Source: Saprospiraceae bacterium (lineage in GTDB: Bacteria > Bacteroidota > Bacteroidia > Chitinophagales > Saprospiraceae). Taken from it: DNA of 64,000 bases. Both the position numbers and the translations under genes were made by a program. Positions 46,553-57,765 of the stretch are shown here, in pieces. The first letter of the stretch is position 1. Each line of letters starts with the position of its first letter. Under the pieces are notes generated by a model. It ran no database searches. It saw nothing but the letters and a program-made list of their open reading frames with translations, and was not told the origin of the DNA. The stretch is from positions 62,001 to 126,000 of the forward strand of contig JANQLV010000047.1 in assembly GCA_028280415.1 (NCBI GenBank). The letters run 5' to 3'.

Positions 46553-47095
46553 ATGGAAGTTACTACGCAAACACTAGGCATCGGCTCCAGGGTAAAACAC
46601 CCCGCCTATGGAGAAGGAGTCGTTATTCGATTACACAAAGTGGCTTATGAGATTTGTTTTATGACCTATGGCATCAAGGATGTGGGTCGTAATTATGAAA
46701 AACTGGAGATTATTGAAGCAATAGAGGCACAAGAGGTCGTTTCTTTTACGCAAGCGGAAGAATCTCTGATAAAAATCCTCAAGCATTGGTCGGATGTCAG
46801 CGAAGCTGTCGAATTGGGGGATAAATGGAATGATGGCTTGATGATACTCAAACCCGGAGATGAAAATCTGAAATCAAAAGAGATTCCAATTGAGAGTTTT
46901 TTTCATAAAATTGTAATGGTACGGGATAGAATCAGAGTGATGGAACAAAGAATTAATTCAAGTGTAAATCTAAGCGATGAAGAAAAAGTAAATCTCCAGC
47001 AATACATTACCAGAATTTATGGTAGCTTGACCACTTTTAATGTATTATTCAAATATAAAGAAGATTATTTCGTTGGCGAAAAAAGCAAATCCTAG
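46553..47095 (+). CDS. Conserved unknown protein with SH3/Tudor-like N-terminal segment
   Basis: A 180-residue soluble protein with no signal peptide. The first about 50 residues (GSRVKHPAYGEGVVIRL, then YGIKDVGRNYEKLEII) resemble the small barrel segments found in the C terminus of UvrD/PcrA helicases and in CarD-like proteins, where they bind RNA polymerase or nucleic acid. The rest is helical and acidic with a HWSDVSEAVELGDKWNDG segment. I do not recognise a named family. Proteins of this pattern appear widely conserved in this phylum, so it is likely a real gene. It stands alone between the hydrolase and the TlpA-like lipoprotein. Confidence 0.65.
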   Translation: MEVTTQTLGIGSRVKHPAYGEGVVIRLHKVAYEICFMTYGIKDVGRNYEKLEIIEAIEAQEVVSFTQAEESLIKILKHWSDVSEAVELGDKWNDGLMILKPGDENLKSKEIPIESFFHKIVMVRDRIRVMEQRINSSVNLSDEEKVNLQQYITRIYGSLTTFNVLFKYKEDYFVGEKSKS

Positions 47096-47164
47096 CACTT
47101 GGAATTTTCTTTTTCCAGTTCATCAGATGGAATAACGAAAACAAAAAACCTTTAGATATACCGA

Positions 47165-47191
47165 TTGTTTTATCCAAGAATTGTAATTTTG
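47165..47191 (+). promoter_or_regulatory. Candidate promoter for the second TlpA-like gene
   Basis: TTG at 47165-47167 followed after 16 bases by TAATTTTG (47184-47191), close to the expected Bacteroidota spacing; the ATG at 47218 is 27 bases downstream of the -7 box. Confidence 0.5.
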
Positions 47192-47217
47192 AATAATACT
47201 ATAAATCTTAATTTTAT

Positions 47218-48555
47218 ATGCATCGGTATTATCCTTTGATTTTATTTCTGGCGCTTACTTTATTTTTTAGCAGTTGTCTTACTTTTGAACATCAATATTC
47301 TCTTATCCCTCCCGGGAAATGGCGTGCCGTACTGGAATTGAGCCCTTCCGGAATTCCGGTACAAACCGGCAAACGTGCCAAAGATAAAATTGTGCAAAGT
47401 ATCGATGAAGTGACCGAAGGTGAGTTACCTTTTAATTTTGAAGTTATTTATACGGATGATACTACATTTTATATCGAAATCATAAATGGCCCGGAACGAA
47501 TAAAGGTCTCCGATATTGAAACCTGGCACAGTCGTGAAACCAATGATGACTCTATCCGCATCAATTTTCCGGTCTACGGCACCTATATCAAAGCTGGTTT
47601 TGAAGATGATAAGATTGAGGGAGAGTGGTTTGTTCCCTATCGTGGCTCCGATTATAAAATTCCGTTTAGAGCCCGTTTTGGCAAAGGTCATCGATTTACT
47701 CAACTAAAGAAAACACCGATCACTGATATCAGTGGAAAATGGGAAACCACATTTCAGGATGATTCGCCTTATAAAGCCATCGGCGAATTCCAACAGGAAG
47801 GAAATCACCTGACCGGTACTTTTGTCACTGAAACCGGAGATTACCGATATCTGGAAGGCAGTGTTCAGCATGATAAACTATATCTTTCCTGCTTTGATGG
47901 TTCGCACGCTTTTCTCTTCGAAGCAAAGGTCATGAAAGACAGCACACTTCTGGGCTCTTTTCAATCCGGTGCCCATTATAAAACAATTTGGAACGCCTTC
48001 CGTAATGATAATTTTGACTTAGGTGATCCCGATACTTTGACCTATCTTAAAGAAGGATACGAGCGAATTGCTTTTGAATTTGAAAATACAGAGGGGAATA
48101 TGGTTAGTCTGGATGATGAACGATATCAGAATAAGGTGAAAATTGTACAAATTATGGGTACCTGGTGTCCCAATTGCCGGGATGAGACTACTTTCCTCGT
48201 AGACTATCTCAAAAAAAATCAGACCCAGGATTTGGAAGTAATCGCTATTGGTTTTGAAAGATACCGGGAAAAGGAGAAATCCATGCAGGCATTATTAAAT
48301 TATAAAAAGAATTTTGGAATGGAATATGAGGTTTTATTGGGCGGATATTACGATAAAAAAGAAGCCGCCGAAACACTGCCAATGCTCAATCATATCCTGT
48401 CCTACCCTACTATGATTTTTATAGATCGCGACAATCAGGTACGGCGTATTCATACTGGTTTTTCCGGTCCTGCAACTAGTGATTATAAAGCCTTTGTATC
48501 GGATTTCGAACAGTATCTGGAGCAGCTGTTAAATGAACAAAACCAACTTAACTAA
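47218..48555 (+). CDS. TlpA-like thioredoxin-fold lipoprotein
   Basis: A 445-residue predicted lipoprotein with lipobox FSSC (Cys21). The middle (about 25-270) is beta-rich and resembles a lipocalin-like/redoxin-preceding domain found in this group (GKWRAVLELSPSG, then ISGKWETTFQ). The C-terminal part (about 285-440) is a thioredoxin fold with redox motif CPNC (about 317-320, in IMGTWCPNCRDETTF), and the cis-proline is in LSYPTMIFID. It should act as a periplasmic thiol oxidoreductase. The proline in the CxxC motif differs from the WCGPC of the gene at 29882, suggesting a different redox potential. Confidence 0.85.
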   Translation: MHRYYPLILFLALTLFFSSCLTFEHQYSLIPPGKWRAVLELSPSGIPVQTGKRAKDKIVQSIDEVTEGELPFNFEVIYTDDTTFYIEIINGPERIKVSDIETWHSRETNDDSIRINFPVYGTYIKAGFEDDKIEGEWFVPYRGSDYKIPFRARFGKGHRFTQLKKTPITDISGKWETTFQDDSPYKAIGEFQQEGNHLTGTFVTETGDYRYLEGSVQHDKLYLSCFDGSHAFLFEAKVMKDSTLLGSFQSGAHYKTIWNAFRNDNFDLGDPDTLTYLKEGYERIAFEFENTEGNMVSLDDERYQNKVKIVQIMGTWCPNCRDETTFLVDYLKKNQTQDLEVIAIGFERYREKEKSMQALLNYKKNFGMEYEVLLGGYYDKKEAAETLPMLNHILSYPTMIFIDRDNQVRRIHTGFSGPATSDYKAFVSDFEQYLEQLLNEQNQLN

Positions 48556-48630
48556 AAATATTCGGGTAAGTAAACGTTCCATTTTTATACTTAATTTTTG
48601 CAAATTATAAACACACACAAATTAATTCCT

Positions 48631-51555
48631 ATGCCAGCTAATCTGTACATCGCTTTTTGTGAAGACAATCAATCTGTAGCAAATGAAATTAGTAAGAAAC
48701 TAAGCCCCTCAGGGTTTAAATTCGAATTACTCAGCTCAAAAACAGTAGGTGATAATTTGGAAGGGCTTACTTATTTAATTGCTCGTACCAAGGGCCCGGG
48801 AATGTTATTACTAAGCGATAATTTTCTCAAGGATGAGCGGTGTATGATCAATATGCTGAGCTTTTTACAAAACTCCGCTGTTGCCGAAAAAATGCAAATT
48901 GTAGTTATTGACGGGCAATATCAGAACGAAACAGTCGAGACGGCTTTTGACCGGGTCAGCAATGTTATTCAATATATGAATTACTGGCAGGAAAAATACC
49001 TTGAAATGCGCAAGCAAAAGCGATCCCTTGATTCCGCTAGCGAAACAAGCCTCAATGACCGGCTTCAAAGAGTAAAGGATATATCTAGTGAAATTGGAGA
49101 TTTTCTACGCCTGGTTCGCAATAAGGATTTCTGGACTCAGGATCAGTTTGTTTATAATAATTATGAGGTTTTCTTTAAAAAGTTTGGCAACAAATCATTG
49201 CATGATAATTTTACCAAGTCTGCAAAAACAGTTGCTCCAACAGAGACCAAAGCAAGTTCAGCACCTCCTGCGATGCCTACCCCGGAAGCTCCGACGGTTT
49301 CCGGAAAAGAAACCACACCTGAAGTACTATCGATCAATGATCGCTTTGCTAAAAAACCTTCAGTAGCAAAAGAAGTACCTCCCCCCACTCCATCAAAAGT
49401 AGTTCCCCCCCCCGAACCCAAACCAGAACCGGTGATGGAAAAAACAAAAATGACCGAAGAAAGCCAAAAAGTAATTACGGTCAATGAAATGTTTGAAAAG
49501 ACTGAATCTGATTCTTCTTCAGAAAAGAATAAATCCTTATCTCTTGTCGAACAAGCTATCCAAGCGGCAAATCGAATTAAAAAAATCCATGATGAACAAG
49601 CTCCCAAAGAGGAAGAAGAGATTGAAGAGGTACTTGCAGAAGTTGAAAACTTTGATGTTTCAGATACCTTAGCCATAAAACCTGAATTGGAGAATCCCGA
49701 TCTGGAAAAGGATAATCTGGAATCCCAGAAAGCCCTGGAATCTGTTTTTAAAAATGATGCAGTCGAAGAAATTTCGGAGGATGAAGTTATAGAAGAGCTG
49801 GACATCCCAATGGAAGATGAAGCTTTAAGTCCTGAAATGGATACAGAAGAAGCATTCTCAAACACAATGGGCGAGATGGAAAACTTTTACGAAGAAGAAG
49901 ATGATGATGATATAGACGTTATGGAAGGTCTGGAAATTGAAGATGATGACGAGGAAGAAATTGAAGAAGAGTTTGAAGAAATCTATTCTGATGAAGAAAT
50001 CGAAGATATAGAAGAAGAGATTGAAATTGAAGATGTCGTTTTTCCGGAGGATGTTCCTGGAGTAGATTTAACAGAACACATTAATGCAGCTCAAAGCCTT
50101 CTCAAAAAAGGAGCAGTTACAGAAGGAGTTCAAATGTTTGAAGGACTACTTCAACAACATCCGGAAGATGCAGCACTCCGTTTTGCCTATGCCATAGCAC
50201 TTTGGCAGGAAGTGCATAAACCTAAACTAGCGATTCAGCAGTTGGAAAGGACAATCAAGATTGATTCCGATTTTGTACCGGCTTACAGGGCTTTAGGAGA
50301 ACTGGCAGAGCAAAACAATGATTTCTTGCTCGCTAAAGGTTACTTCGAGAAAGTTATTTACCTGAATCCGGATGAGTCGGGTATTTATTATAAACTAGGT
50401 CTTATCACGGCGGGATTTTATGCCGAAAAACCAAAACTTGCCGCGAAATACTTCAAAAAAGCTATTCAACAAGAGCCCAACAAGGAAGATGCTTACTATC
50501 GGCTGGGATTACTGCAAAGTGAGTTTTTAGAAAAAGACAAAAAAGCTTTAGATAATTTCCATAAAACACTGGAAATCAACCCTGTTCACCCTTTTGCCAA
50601 TTATGATATTGCGCTATTATATCATAAGATGGGGGATCAGAAAAATGCAGCAGTTTACTACAAAAAAGCCTGGACCATCAATCCTGAAATTAAAACCAGT
50701 GAAAACGATAAAGCATTTTTTTATGAAGAGCCAGTTGCGGACTTAAGTTCGGAGACTGCTACTGTTCAGATGCATAAGCCCCTTTATGATAATGATAAAA
50801 TAATTCTCATTACAGGGGCTACTTCCGGAATTGGCCGGGCTACCGCGGAAATATTTGCTTCACATGGCTTTAGGATAATCATTACAGGGCGACGCGTTGA
50901 AAGATTGAAAATATTGAAAACTTTTTTTGAAGGCAAATACAATACTTCTGTAAAAACTTTACAGTTTGATGTCCGAAACATTGATGCTGTAAAATCTATA
51001 ATCAACAACCTGGAAGAAGAGTGGCAAAATATCGATGTTCTAATTAATAATGCTGGATTAGCCAAAGGCTTTGCCCCTGTGCACGAAGGGGATATTGATC
51101 ACTGGGAAACGATGATTGACACCAATATCAAAGGATTGCTTTATTTGACCAGAGCAGTAAGTCCGTCTATGGTGAAGCGGCGTTCCGGTCAGATTATAAA
51201 TGTCTGTTCTACAGCTGGCAAGGAAGTCTATCCCAATGGCAATGTTTATTGCGCCACCAAGTACGCAGTCGATGCTCTAACCAAAGGAATGCGCCTCGAT
51301 TTATATAAGCACAACATACGAGTTGGTCAGGTCAGTCCGGCCCATGTTGAAGAAACGGAATTTGCCAGAGTGAGATTTGAAGATGAAGAAAAAGCAAAAA
51401 TCTACGAAGATTTCCAGCCTTTGAAATCAAGCGACGTAGCAGATGCCATTTTCTATATGGTGAATACTCCAGCACATGTTAATGTCCAGGATATTGTTTT
51501 GATGGGACGTCAACAGGCAAACAGTACGAATATTGATCGTTCGGGCAGAGATTAA
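48631..51555 (+). CDS. Fusion protein: TIR-like domain, TPR region and short-chain dehydrogenase
   Basis: The ATG at 48631 gives 974 residues. Residues 1-150 read like a TIR-type Rossmann-like domain (NLYIAFCEDNQSVANEISKK, LLLSDNFLKDERC), but the glutamate used for NAD cleavage in active TIRs appears replaced by Asn. A charged, proline-rich and then acidic linker follows (about 205-475), then TPR repeats (about 480-700) and a complete SDR enzyme (about 715-974). The SDR has TGATSGIG, NNAG and the active-site YCATK. The SDR part matches the YdfG-like NADP-dependent 3-hydroxyacid dehydrogenase group and starts with a possible internal ATG at 50770. The TIR call is tentative; the TPR and SDR are firm. 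Confidence 0.8.
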   Translation: MPANLYIAFCEDNQSVANEISKKLSPSGFKFELLSSKTVGDNLEGLTYLIARTKGPGMLLLSDNFLKDERCMINMLSFLQNSAVAEKMQIVVIDGQYQNETVETAFDRVSNVIQYMNYWQEKYLEMRKQKRSLDSASETSLNDRLQRVKDISSEIGDFLRLVRNKDFWTQDQFVYNNYEVFFKKFGNKSLHDNFTKSAKTVAPTETKASSAPPAMPTPEAPTVSGKETTPEVLSINDRFAKKPSVAKEVPPPTPSKVVPPPEPKPEPVMEKTKMTEESQKVITVNEMFEKTESDSSSEKNKSLSLVEQAIQAANRIKKIHDEQAPKEEEEIEEVLAEVENFDVSDTLAIKPELENPDLEKDNLESQKALESVFKNDAVEEISEDEVIEELDIPMEDEALSPEMDTEEAFSNTMGEMENFYEEEDDDDIDVMEGLEIEDDDEEEIEEEFEEIYSDEEIEDIEEEIEIEDVVFPEDVPGVDLTEHINAAQSLLKKGAVTEGVQMFEGLLQQHPEDAALRFAYAIALWQEVHKPKLAIQQLERTIKIDSDFVPAYRALGELAEQNNDFLLAKGYFEKVIYLNPDESGIYYKLGLITAGFYAEKPKLAAKYFKKAIQQEPNKEDAYYRLGLLQSEFLEKDKKALDNFHKTLEINPVHPFANYDIALLYHKMGDQKNAAVYYKKAWTINPEIKTSENDKAFFYEEPVADLSSETATVQMHKPLYDNDKIILITGATSGIGRATAEIFASHGFRIIITGRRVERLKILKTFFEGKYNTSVKTLQFDVRNIDAVKSIINNLEEEWQNIDVLINNAGLAKGFAPVHEGDIDHWETMIDTNIKGLLYLTRAVSPSMVKRRSGQIINVCSTAGKEVYPNGNVYCATKYAVDALTKGMRLDLYKHNIRVGQVSPAHVEETEFARVRFEDEEKAKIYEDFQPLKSSDVADAIFYMVNTPAHVNVQDIVLMGRQQANSTNIDRSGRD

Positions 51556-51596
51556 TTTCCAGACTCCTCATCCGAATATAAATTTGACTGACGAGT

Positions 51597-54026
51597 TTAC
51601 AATTTAATCAGACTTTCAACATAAATTAACGCTTCGGTTTGGAATATGACCTTGTAGAATCCGGAGCTCAAATGCTTAAGATCCAGATCGGTATCTCCAC
51701 TAATGTTTTGCTGGAATACCAGCCTGCCCGTAACATCTTTTATATGTAGCATCAGATTACTTTCCATTGTGGTAGAAATCCGTAGGGTTTCACTTACCGG
51801 ATTTGGAAAAATCCTGATCCCCGATTCATCAGGATCATTCACACTTATTATCAAATCTTCCCCATCGCAATTTTCATCAATCCCATTATTGGGAATCTCT
51901 TCTGCTCCGGGATTAACAGAAGCTTCCATATCGTCACAATCGACAAATAAATCAAAACCATCTCCATCAAAATCGAAGGTCGAAAGCATTCTATTCTCAG
52001 TTGTATTGGTAATAATAGGTGGGTTTAAATCAAAATAAATACCTGCTGTATTATTGATCTCTGTCATTTCCGGCAAGCCGTCTTTGGTTTTAATTCGATA
52101 ATTCACATATCCCTGGCTTCCCTCGAAATCAGAGGTACTATCCGGCAAAAAGATATTTCGGAATTCGAAGGTCAAATATTGATTCTCTTCCATAAAGGTA
52201 GATAAAACCTCTTCATGACTACTACTGATTACCTGAAAAGTCGTTGGATCAAGATTAGCATCCAGCGTATCCCTTATCACAACATCATATGCTTCGGCAT
52301 TTCCTGTGTTTTGAAAACGAATCGTATAAATCAAATCTTCTTCGAATAAGGTGTAACCATTCATTCGACTTGGATTGATCAGCTTATCATTCGGATCATA
52401 AGAGCATTCAACTATCCCCCGATAGGCATTGGGTGTTGAAGTAGAGAAACCATTTTGATCTTCATAATCCATATAACTCAAAAAGGCTAAATTACCCCCA
52501 ATCTCAAAATCAGGAGGGCCGGGTATTCTCACTCTGATCTGCTTAAGAACCCCTTGTCCTGGAAACAGTTCTTCATAGGACCAGCCATAAGTATGAGGCG
52601 GAATAATAGTATCTGGCGGATCAATAAATTCTACCTCTAAATTATTCGGATCCGCCTCAAAATATAGATAACCATCCGCCACGGTGTTCCCAAGGTTTTT
52701 GCCCAACACATCAAATGTAATAAACTCCAGGCAACGGAAATTAGGCGAATTAATGGTAGTAATAAATTGAGAGTTTAGAACAGTGGGATAAAGACCGAAG
52801 TAAACCGTATCGATAAGGTTATTCAAACTTAGATTTACATTATAAGAAGTCATGGAATTAGTCGGAGCCCAGTCTTCAGATAAGAAATCATTGAGACTTA
52901 TTGTATAATCTCCTAATTCCAAAATTTTATACCCGCCATTAGCACTATTTGAGTAAGAGGTATAATTTCCGGGATTGATGGATACATAAAAACTTGGATC
53001 ACTTGGAAAAAAGTCTTCCTGATCTAATATTCCATCCTGATCAGCATCATAAAAAAGAAAATAATACAAGGCCCCAAAGATATCATCACAGGTATCTAAA
53101 ATTTCAGAATCAGAATTACATCCCCCTGCATTATCCTGAATTTGTATATCAGTAGTTTGTTGATCCAGTAAGAAACAAATAGCAGGAATGGAACATTCAC
53201 TCAACAAAGGATTCTCAGAAATATGGAGTATATCTCCCGAAATTTCTGATACATTGGATAGTGCATTCAAATTTGTAAGAGCAGGATTTTCTTTTATATA
53301 AACGTCACCAATTATTGTATGCAAATTATTTAAACCTTCAAAATCGTTTACCTGTGTAGAATTAACGGAAAGCCCCCCAATATGTTCTAAACTCTCTAAT
53401 CCACTAAAACTGCTTAAATTTTCCGTGGGTAGCAGGAGGTTTCCACCTACAAACTCAAGACTATTCAGGCCTTCGAAGTTTTCGATCAGCGAAAACGCAA
53501 TAGTGAGGTTTCCATCAACGTATTTTAAATTTTCCAGCCCTTCATAATTAATAAGCGTTGAATCATAGGTAACCCTGAAATTTCCCCCAATACGATTCAA
53601 ATTGTTTAAGTGACTAAAATCAGCAATTGATGTCCCCTCATCAATTTGCAATAAATTGCCAACATATTTCAAATTGTCCAGGCCTTTAAAGCTCGTTAAA
53701 CTATTATTACTAAGGTAAATACCTCCATAAATACTATCCAGATTTTCCAGGCCTTCAAAATTATCCAGTGAATTATTATAATCGACAGCCAAAGTACCTT
53801 TAATTACTTCTACCGATGAAAGTCCTGTTAGATCGAGATTAGGTTCCCCCAGGTTACTAAAAACCACAGTGCCCAATATCTCCGTACAACCCGGATTCAA
53901 AATGGCAAAACTATCAATTTGTCCCTGCGTATTAAATACTATTCCGTCGGGCAAGCAAGACTGAGCAAGTATATTCCAATTGAGCAACAGGAATCCTGCC
54001 AGAAGAGCGTAAGTTTTAATTTTCAT
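51597..54026 (-). CDS. T9SS-exported leucine-rich/L-domain protein with MopE-like metal motif
   Basis: The ATG at 54026 gives 809 residues. A signal peptide (ends ILAQ) is followed by an LRR-like receptor L-domain region (about 40-290, with repeated LxNLxxIxGxLxIxxN). A DUF7619-type conserved repeat domain follows (about 540-690, with [13 protein letters not shown] and [20 protein letters not shown]). Then come a MopE-like putative metal-binding motif ([33 protein letters not shown]) and a T9SS C-terminal domain ([14 protein letters not shown]). It would be exported to the surface. It follows the next gene on the minus strand after 13 bases, so the two form an operon. Confidence 0.87.
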   Translation of the reverse strand: MKIKTYALLAGFLLLNWNILAQSCLPDGIVFNTQGQIDSFAILNPGCTEILGTVVFSNLGEPNLDLTGLSSVEVIKGTLAVDYNNSLDNFEGLENLDSIYGGIYLSNNSLTSFKGLDNLKYVGNLLQIDEGTSIADFSHLNNLNRIGGNFRVTYDSTLINYEGLENLKYVDGNLTIAFSLIENFEGLNSLEFVGGNLLLPTENLSSFSGLESLEHIGGLSVNSTQVNDFEGLNNLHTIIGDVYIKENPALTNLNALSNVSEISGDILHISENPLLSECSIPAICFLLDQQTTDIQIQDNAGGCNSDSEILDTCDDIFGALYYFLFYDADQDGILDQEDFFPSDPSFYVSINPGNYTSYSNSANGGYKILELGDYTISLNDFLSEDWAPTNSMTSYNVNLSLNNLIDTVYFGLYPTVLNSQFITTINSPNFRCLEFITFDVLGKNLGNTVADGYLYFEADPNNLEVEFIDPPDTIIPPHTYGWSYEELFPGQGVLKQIRVRIPGPPDFEIGGNLAFLSYMDYEDQNGFSTSTPNAYRGIVECSYDPNDKLINPSRMNGYTLFEEDLIYTIRFQNTGNAEAYDVVIRDTLDANLDPTTFQVISSSHEEVLSTFMEENQYLTFEFRNIFLPDSTSDFEGSQGYVNYRIKTKDGLPEMTEINNTAGIYFDLNPPIITNTTENRMLSTFDFDGDGFDLFVDCDDMEASVNPGAEEIPNNGIDENCDGEDLIISVNDPDESGIRIFPNPVSETLRISTTMESNLMLHIKDVTGRLVFQQNISGDTDLDLKHLSSGFYKVIFQTEALIYVESLIKL

Positions 54027-54039
54027 AAATTTCAAATTA

Positions 54040-57000
54040 TTAATTCACAACAAATTTCCCCCTGAATCTTTGCCCCTCTTTTATCAGCTCATAAAGATAA
54101 ATTCCCGAATCTTTTAAATCCGTTTTGCTAATTAAAAAAGAGTGCTCTCCGGAGGATAGATTTGATTGACTCGAAAAAACCAATTGGCCATTCAAAGCAA
54201 AAATCCTTAACTCAGCCTCTCCTTCACTTTCCATAAAAAACGAAAGACTTGACTGCTCTTGCATCGGATTAGGATATAAAACTGCAGGAGTTGCTATTTC
54301 ATTTCCCTGTTTTTCTATGATAATTCGAGGTTCAAAAATATGTAAGGCTCGATCATAAACTTCCGGTCGAAGCTGATTGTCGGTTTCCAGCGCTACTATT
54401 TCACTTAAATCAAGATCAGCTAATGCTTTGATTTTCAAATAAAATATAGCAGCACCTTCTGTTAAATCAACAGATTGCGGATCACTCCAGCTGATTCTTA
54501 AAACATTTTCTTTAAACGAATAATTATTGGCCCCCAGGTTTAAATAGGCAGATGCTTCGATTCCTTCAAAATAAATCGGAGCATTCAGGTTCAAGGCAAA
54601 TTGAAAACCGGTAAGCGTTTGGGCCTCTTTTATTGTTAAAGGGATCTGGTATTCTTTCCCTCTTTTCAATTTTTCATTTTCAATATAAAAATCCAGAAAA
54701 GGATCAGTTCTTTGTTCCGCCGTTTCATTAGTAAGCATCCCCGGATTTGCACTTCCGTTGACATCTCCTACCTTTATTCCTATAAAATCAGCGTTTGGAC
54801 TATTTTGAAAAGCAGCACAATCGACGCCTTCCGGAAAATCATCTAAAAAAGGCGATTCGGGATTGGTAAATTCAAAATCAGCCGGAATAAATCTCCAGGA
54901 TTCCGAATTGGGAAAAGTATTAGAATCAAAAAGCAAGACTTTACGAGCCAGAACGATATCAAAAGTACTTAGACTACCTGAATTATTAACATCCCCGGCA
55001 ATTATTTTATAAGGTGAATCCAGCGTATCAACAAACAGGATATGTGATTGCATGAGCAATAAATCAAAAGTACTCAAGCCATTTCGAATATTGATATCTT
55101 TTTGTGGGACCACTTCACAATTAGCACTCAATGTAATATCCTGAAGCAGATAATCTCCATTTTCATCAACCATAATTGTCTGGTTCTCGGAACTGATCAT
55201 TACAGAATCAATTCCTTGTCCCGATTCCGTCCGGACATTTCCGGCAATAATGATTCCCTCGCTAAGATTATTGAGTATGGTATCAATAGGATAAGTATAA
55301 ATCGCCCGGCCAAAAGTTCCGGCTATCAATTCATTATTGACTTCGTTCCATTCCAGATCATAGGTGGTCACTATGGGCATACCTGTTCCCAAAGCATGCC
55401 AAGTCGTACCTCCATTGGTAGTTCCAAAAATTCCTCCATCCGTTGCTACAAAAAGAATTTGATCCTCTTGTCCCGGCAGAATCAAAATATCATTAACTGC
55501 GATATCGGGAAGGTTTCCTGCGATACTAGTCCAGTTGGTCCCCCGATCTGTTGACTTATAAACTCTAGGGAAAGGTTCATTATAGCGATAACCGGAAATT
55601 GTCAGATAGACCTGATCTACATATTCTGGAGAAGCTTTTATTGAAGTAATATAACGATTGGGCAGGTCGGCATGTAAAGAGTCCCAATCCGTACCTCCAT
55701 TTTCACTGCGCCAAACATTCGCATCGGTTGTTCCTACATAAAGCAGTCCTTCCTGTAAGGGAGATTCATCAATAGTAGTAATCGTATGAAAGGGATTTCC
55801 AAATATGTTTCCATCTGTCAAATCAGGGCTTATTGATTCCCAAACCGGCCAGTTTGAAGTCAGTCCGGTATATAGTTTGAAAGTTCCCGTGTACAACCTA
55901 TCCGGATCATGCGGGCTAATAATGTATTGCATATCCCAATGGCGGCGATCATTAGGTCCGATACCCGTTGTAAATGAAGTAAATCCACTTAATCCGGTAG
56001 TACTTCTGAAAATATTTCCATTTTGGGTTTCAGCATATACTACATTGGAATCTGTCGGATGAAAGCGCATTTGAAAACCATCGCCTCCCAGTAATTTACC
56101 CCAGGTATCATTACTGACTGCTTCATCGCCTCCCCAGCTACCGTTATCCTGAGAACCTCCATAGTAATTTTGTGGGCGATGTGGATCGTAAGACACCCTA
56201 TAAAATTGCGTTGCCGGTATACTTTCTATATCTGCATAATTAAAAGAACCATTTTCCTTTTTGTAGGCACCACCATCGGTAGCCAGTAAAATATCTCTTT
56301 CGAAATTGAAAACCAAATCGTGGTGATCAACATGCGGTACGGTAGTACTACCTCCGGTTGCCGAAGCCCAAAGCGTCCCATTATTAGAGGTAAACCAGGT
56401 TGTAATTCCCAGTAAATAAATCCATTGATCATTTATCGGATGAATCCTGATTTTGCCAAAATACCATCCAAAACCACCAAGTGCAGAGTTGTCCAGCCCG
56501 TTTTGATTGCTGGTGGGAATAGCTGTCCAGCTATCCCCCGCATTTTCCGTTCGATAAATACCTTCCAGTTGTTGATTTTGACCGACGTACATACAGACCA
56601 AAATATCAGAATCAGAATCGGCCATAGCCAAACCAATACGCCCCTGCTCCCCCGTCGGCAATCCATTAGTCAGCACCTCCCAGTTTTGTCCCCCATCTAC
56701 TGTTTTATGAATTTTGGCATTGGGGCCAAATACAATAGATTCTTCGTTATTCCGTATCCGATCCCAGCTTGCGGCATACAAAATCTGAGGATCATCCGGG
56801 TTAATGACCATATCAATAATACCGGCCTGATTGCTTACAAAAAGAATCTGCTCCCAGTTCAAACCTCCATCTACAGACTTATAAAGTCCTCTATCATTAT
56901 TCCTTTCAAAAGGCAGGCCCATACAGGATGCATAAACAATATTCGAGTTAAGTGGGTCAATGATTATTTTGGAAACAATTCTTTGGTCACTAAGTCCCAG

Positions 57001-57549
57001 ATGTGTCCAGGTTGTTCCTCCATCCGTTGATTTATATATCCCGTTTCCAATAGCCGGATAGCCCGTAATATTGGGATCGCCAGTTCCTACATAAATGGTT
57101 TCGGTATCCGAGGGATCCATAGCGACATCCCCTATCGCCAAAAAGGGTTGATCATCAAAAATCGGATTCCAGTTAACGCCACCATCCGTCGTTTTAAAAA
57201 CGCCTCCTGTGGCATATCCCAGATAAATGATATCTTCATCTGTCGGATGTACTTCAATTGAATTAATTCTCGCACCTGATCTTCCCGGGCCGCGATTCAT
57301 CCAGGCCGCATCAAAACCCGGAACATTATTTCGTTGATTTCTTGCAGTTATACTTGATTGCAAACCCGCCTCATAAGCTTTGGTATCAAATTTCCGATAA
57401 GGATAGGATCGTTGAAAGGAAAAAAGATCGTTGGGATACTCTTTATACTGCTGAATATTTCTAGCCTTTTCTAATGCTTCTTCATGATTAGAACATTGAG
57501 TTAAAAGCAATAAAGTAAAACCCAAGGTCAGATATGTTATGCGGATCAT
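54040..57549 (-). CDS. Large T9SS propeller protein with dockerin- and cohesin-like domains
   Basis: The protein has 1169 residues. A hydrophobic signal ends in LTQC, resembling a lipobox but with unusual Gln at -1. A long VPS10/BNR propeller (about 75-770) has many Asp-box motifs ([39 protein letters not shown]). A dockerin type I-like pair follows (about 850-905, with [21 protein letters not shown]), then a cohesin-like domain (about 980-1080) and a T9SS sorting domain (about 1090-1169, [11 protein letters not shown]). It should be displayed on the cell surface. A dockerin and a cohesin in one chain could allow self-assembly, but this is inference. Operonic with the gene at 51597. Confidence 0.87.
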   Translation of the reverse strand: MIRITYLTLGFTLLLLTQCSNHEEALEKARNIQQYKEYPNDLFSFQRSYPYRKFDTKAYEAGLQSSITARNQRNNVPGFDAAWMNRGPGRSGARINSIEVHPTDEDIIYLGYATGGVFKTTDGGVNWNPIFDDQPFLAIGDVAMDPSDTETIYVGTGDPNITGYPAIGNGIYKSTDGGTTWTHLGLSDQRIVSKIIIDPLNSNIVYASCMGLPFERNNDRGLYKSVDGGLNWEQILFVSNQAGIIDMVINPDDPQILYAASWDRIRNNEESIVFGPNAKIHKTVDGGQNWEVLTNGLPTGEQGRIGLAMADSDSDILVCMYVGQNQQLEGIYRTENAGDSWTAIPTSNQNGLDNSALGGFGWYFGKIRIHPINDQWIYLLGITTWFTSNNGTLWASATGGSTTVPHVDHHDLVFNFERDILLATDGGAYKKENGSFNYADIESIPATQFYRVSYDPHRPQNYYGGSQDNGSWGGDEAVSNDTWGKLLGGDGFQMRFHPTDSNVVYAETQNGNIFRSTTGLSGFTSFTTGIGPNDRRHWDMQYIISPHDPDRLYTGTFKLYTGLTSNWPVWESISPDLTDGNIFGNPFHTITTIDESPLQEGLLYVGTTDANVWRSENGGTDWDSLHADLPNRYITSIKASPEYVDQVYLTISGYRYNEPFPRVYKSTDRGTNWTSIAGNLPDIAVNDILILPGQEDQILFVATDGGIFGTTNGGTTWHALGTGMPIVTTYDLEWNEVNNELIAGTFGRAIYTYPIDTILNNLSEGIIIAGNVRTESGQGIDSVMISSENQTIMVDENGDYLLQDITLSANCEVVPQKDINIRNGLSTFDLLLMQSHILFVDTLDSPYKIIAGDVNNSGSLSTFDIVLARKVLLFDSNTFPNSESWRFIPADFEFTNPESPFLDDFPEGVDCAAFQNSPNADFIGIKVGDVNGSANPGMLTNETAEQRTDPFLDFYIENEKLKRGKEYQIPLTIKEAQTLTGFQFALNLNAPIYFEGIEASAYLNLGANNYSFKENVLRISWSDPQSVDLTEGAAIFYLKIKALADLDLSEIVALETDNQLRPEVYDRALHIFEPRIIIEKQGNEIATPAVLYPNPMQEQSSLSFFMESEGEAELRIFALNGQLVFSSQSNLSSGEHSFLISKTDLKDSGIYLYELIKEGQRFRGKFVVN

Positions 57550-57765
57550 TATTGTGATTTGTATTATTACAAATATCGGTCGAAAGCTTTATGCAATTCA
57601 AGAATCTGCATTATATAGATTCACAAAAGCAAAAAAGCGCCAAATCAGAGACAAAAATACTCTAAAAATAGCTGATATAAAAGCCCTTGTCTACAATCTT
57701 TGTATCCCCTAGCCACACTAGGCTTTGCAAGCTTTTTTCTATCTTGCACAGTCACAAAGGATGAT

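Noticed and set aside
49161-49865. A 234-codon minus-strand open frame opposite the fusion gene
   Set aside because: It is serine-rich and arises as the complement of the acidic Glu/Asp linker; no start context, signal or motif supports it.
56425-57030. A 201-codon plus-strand open frame inside the large T9SS gene
   Set aside because: It lies fully opposite repeated Asp-box coding sequence and has no domain or start context.
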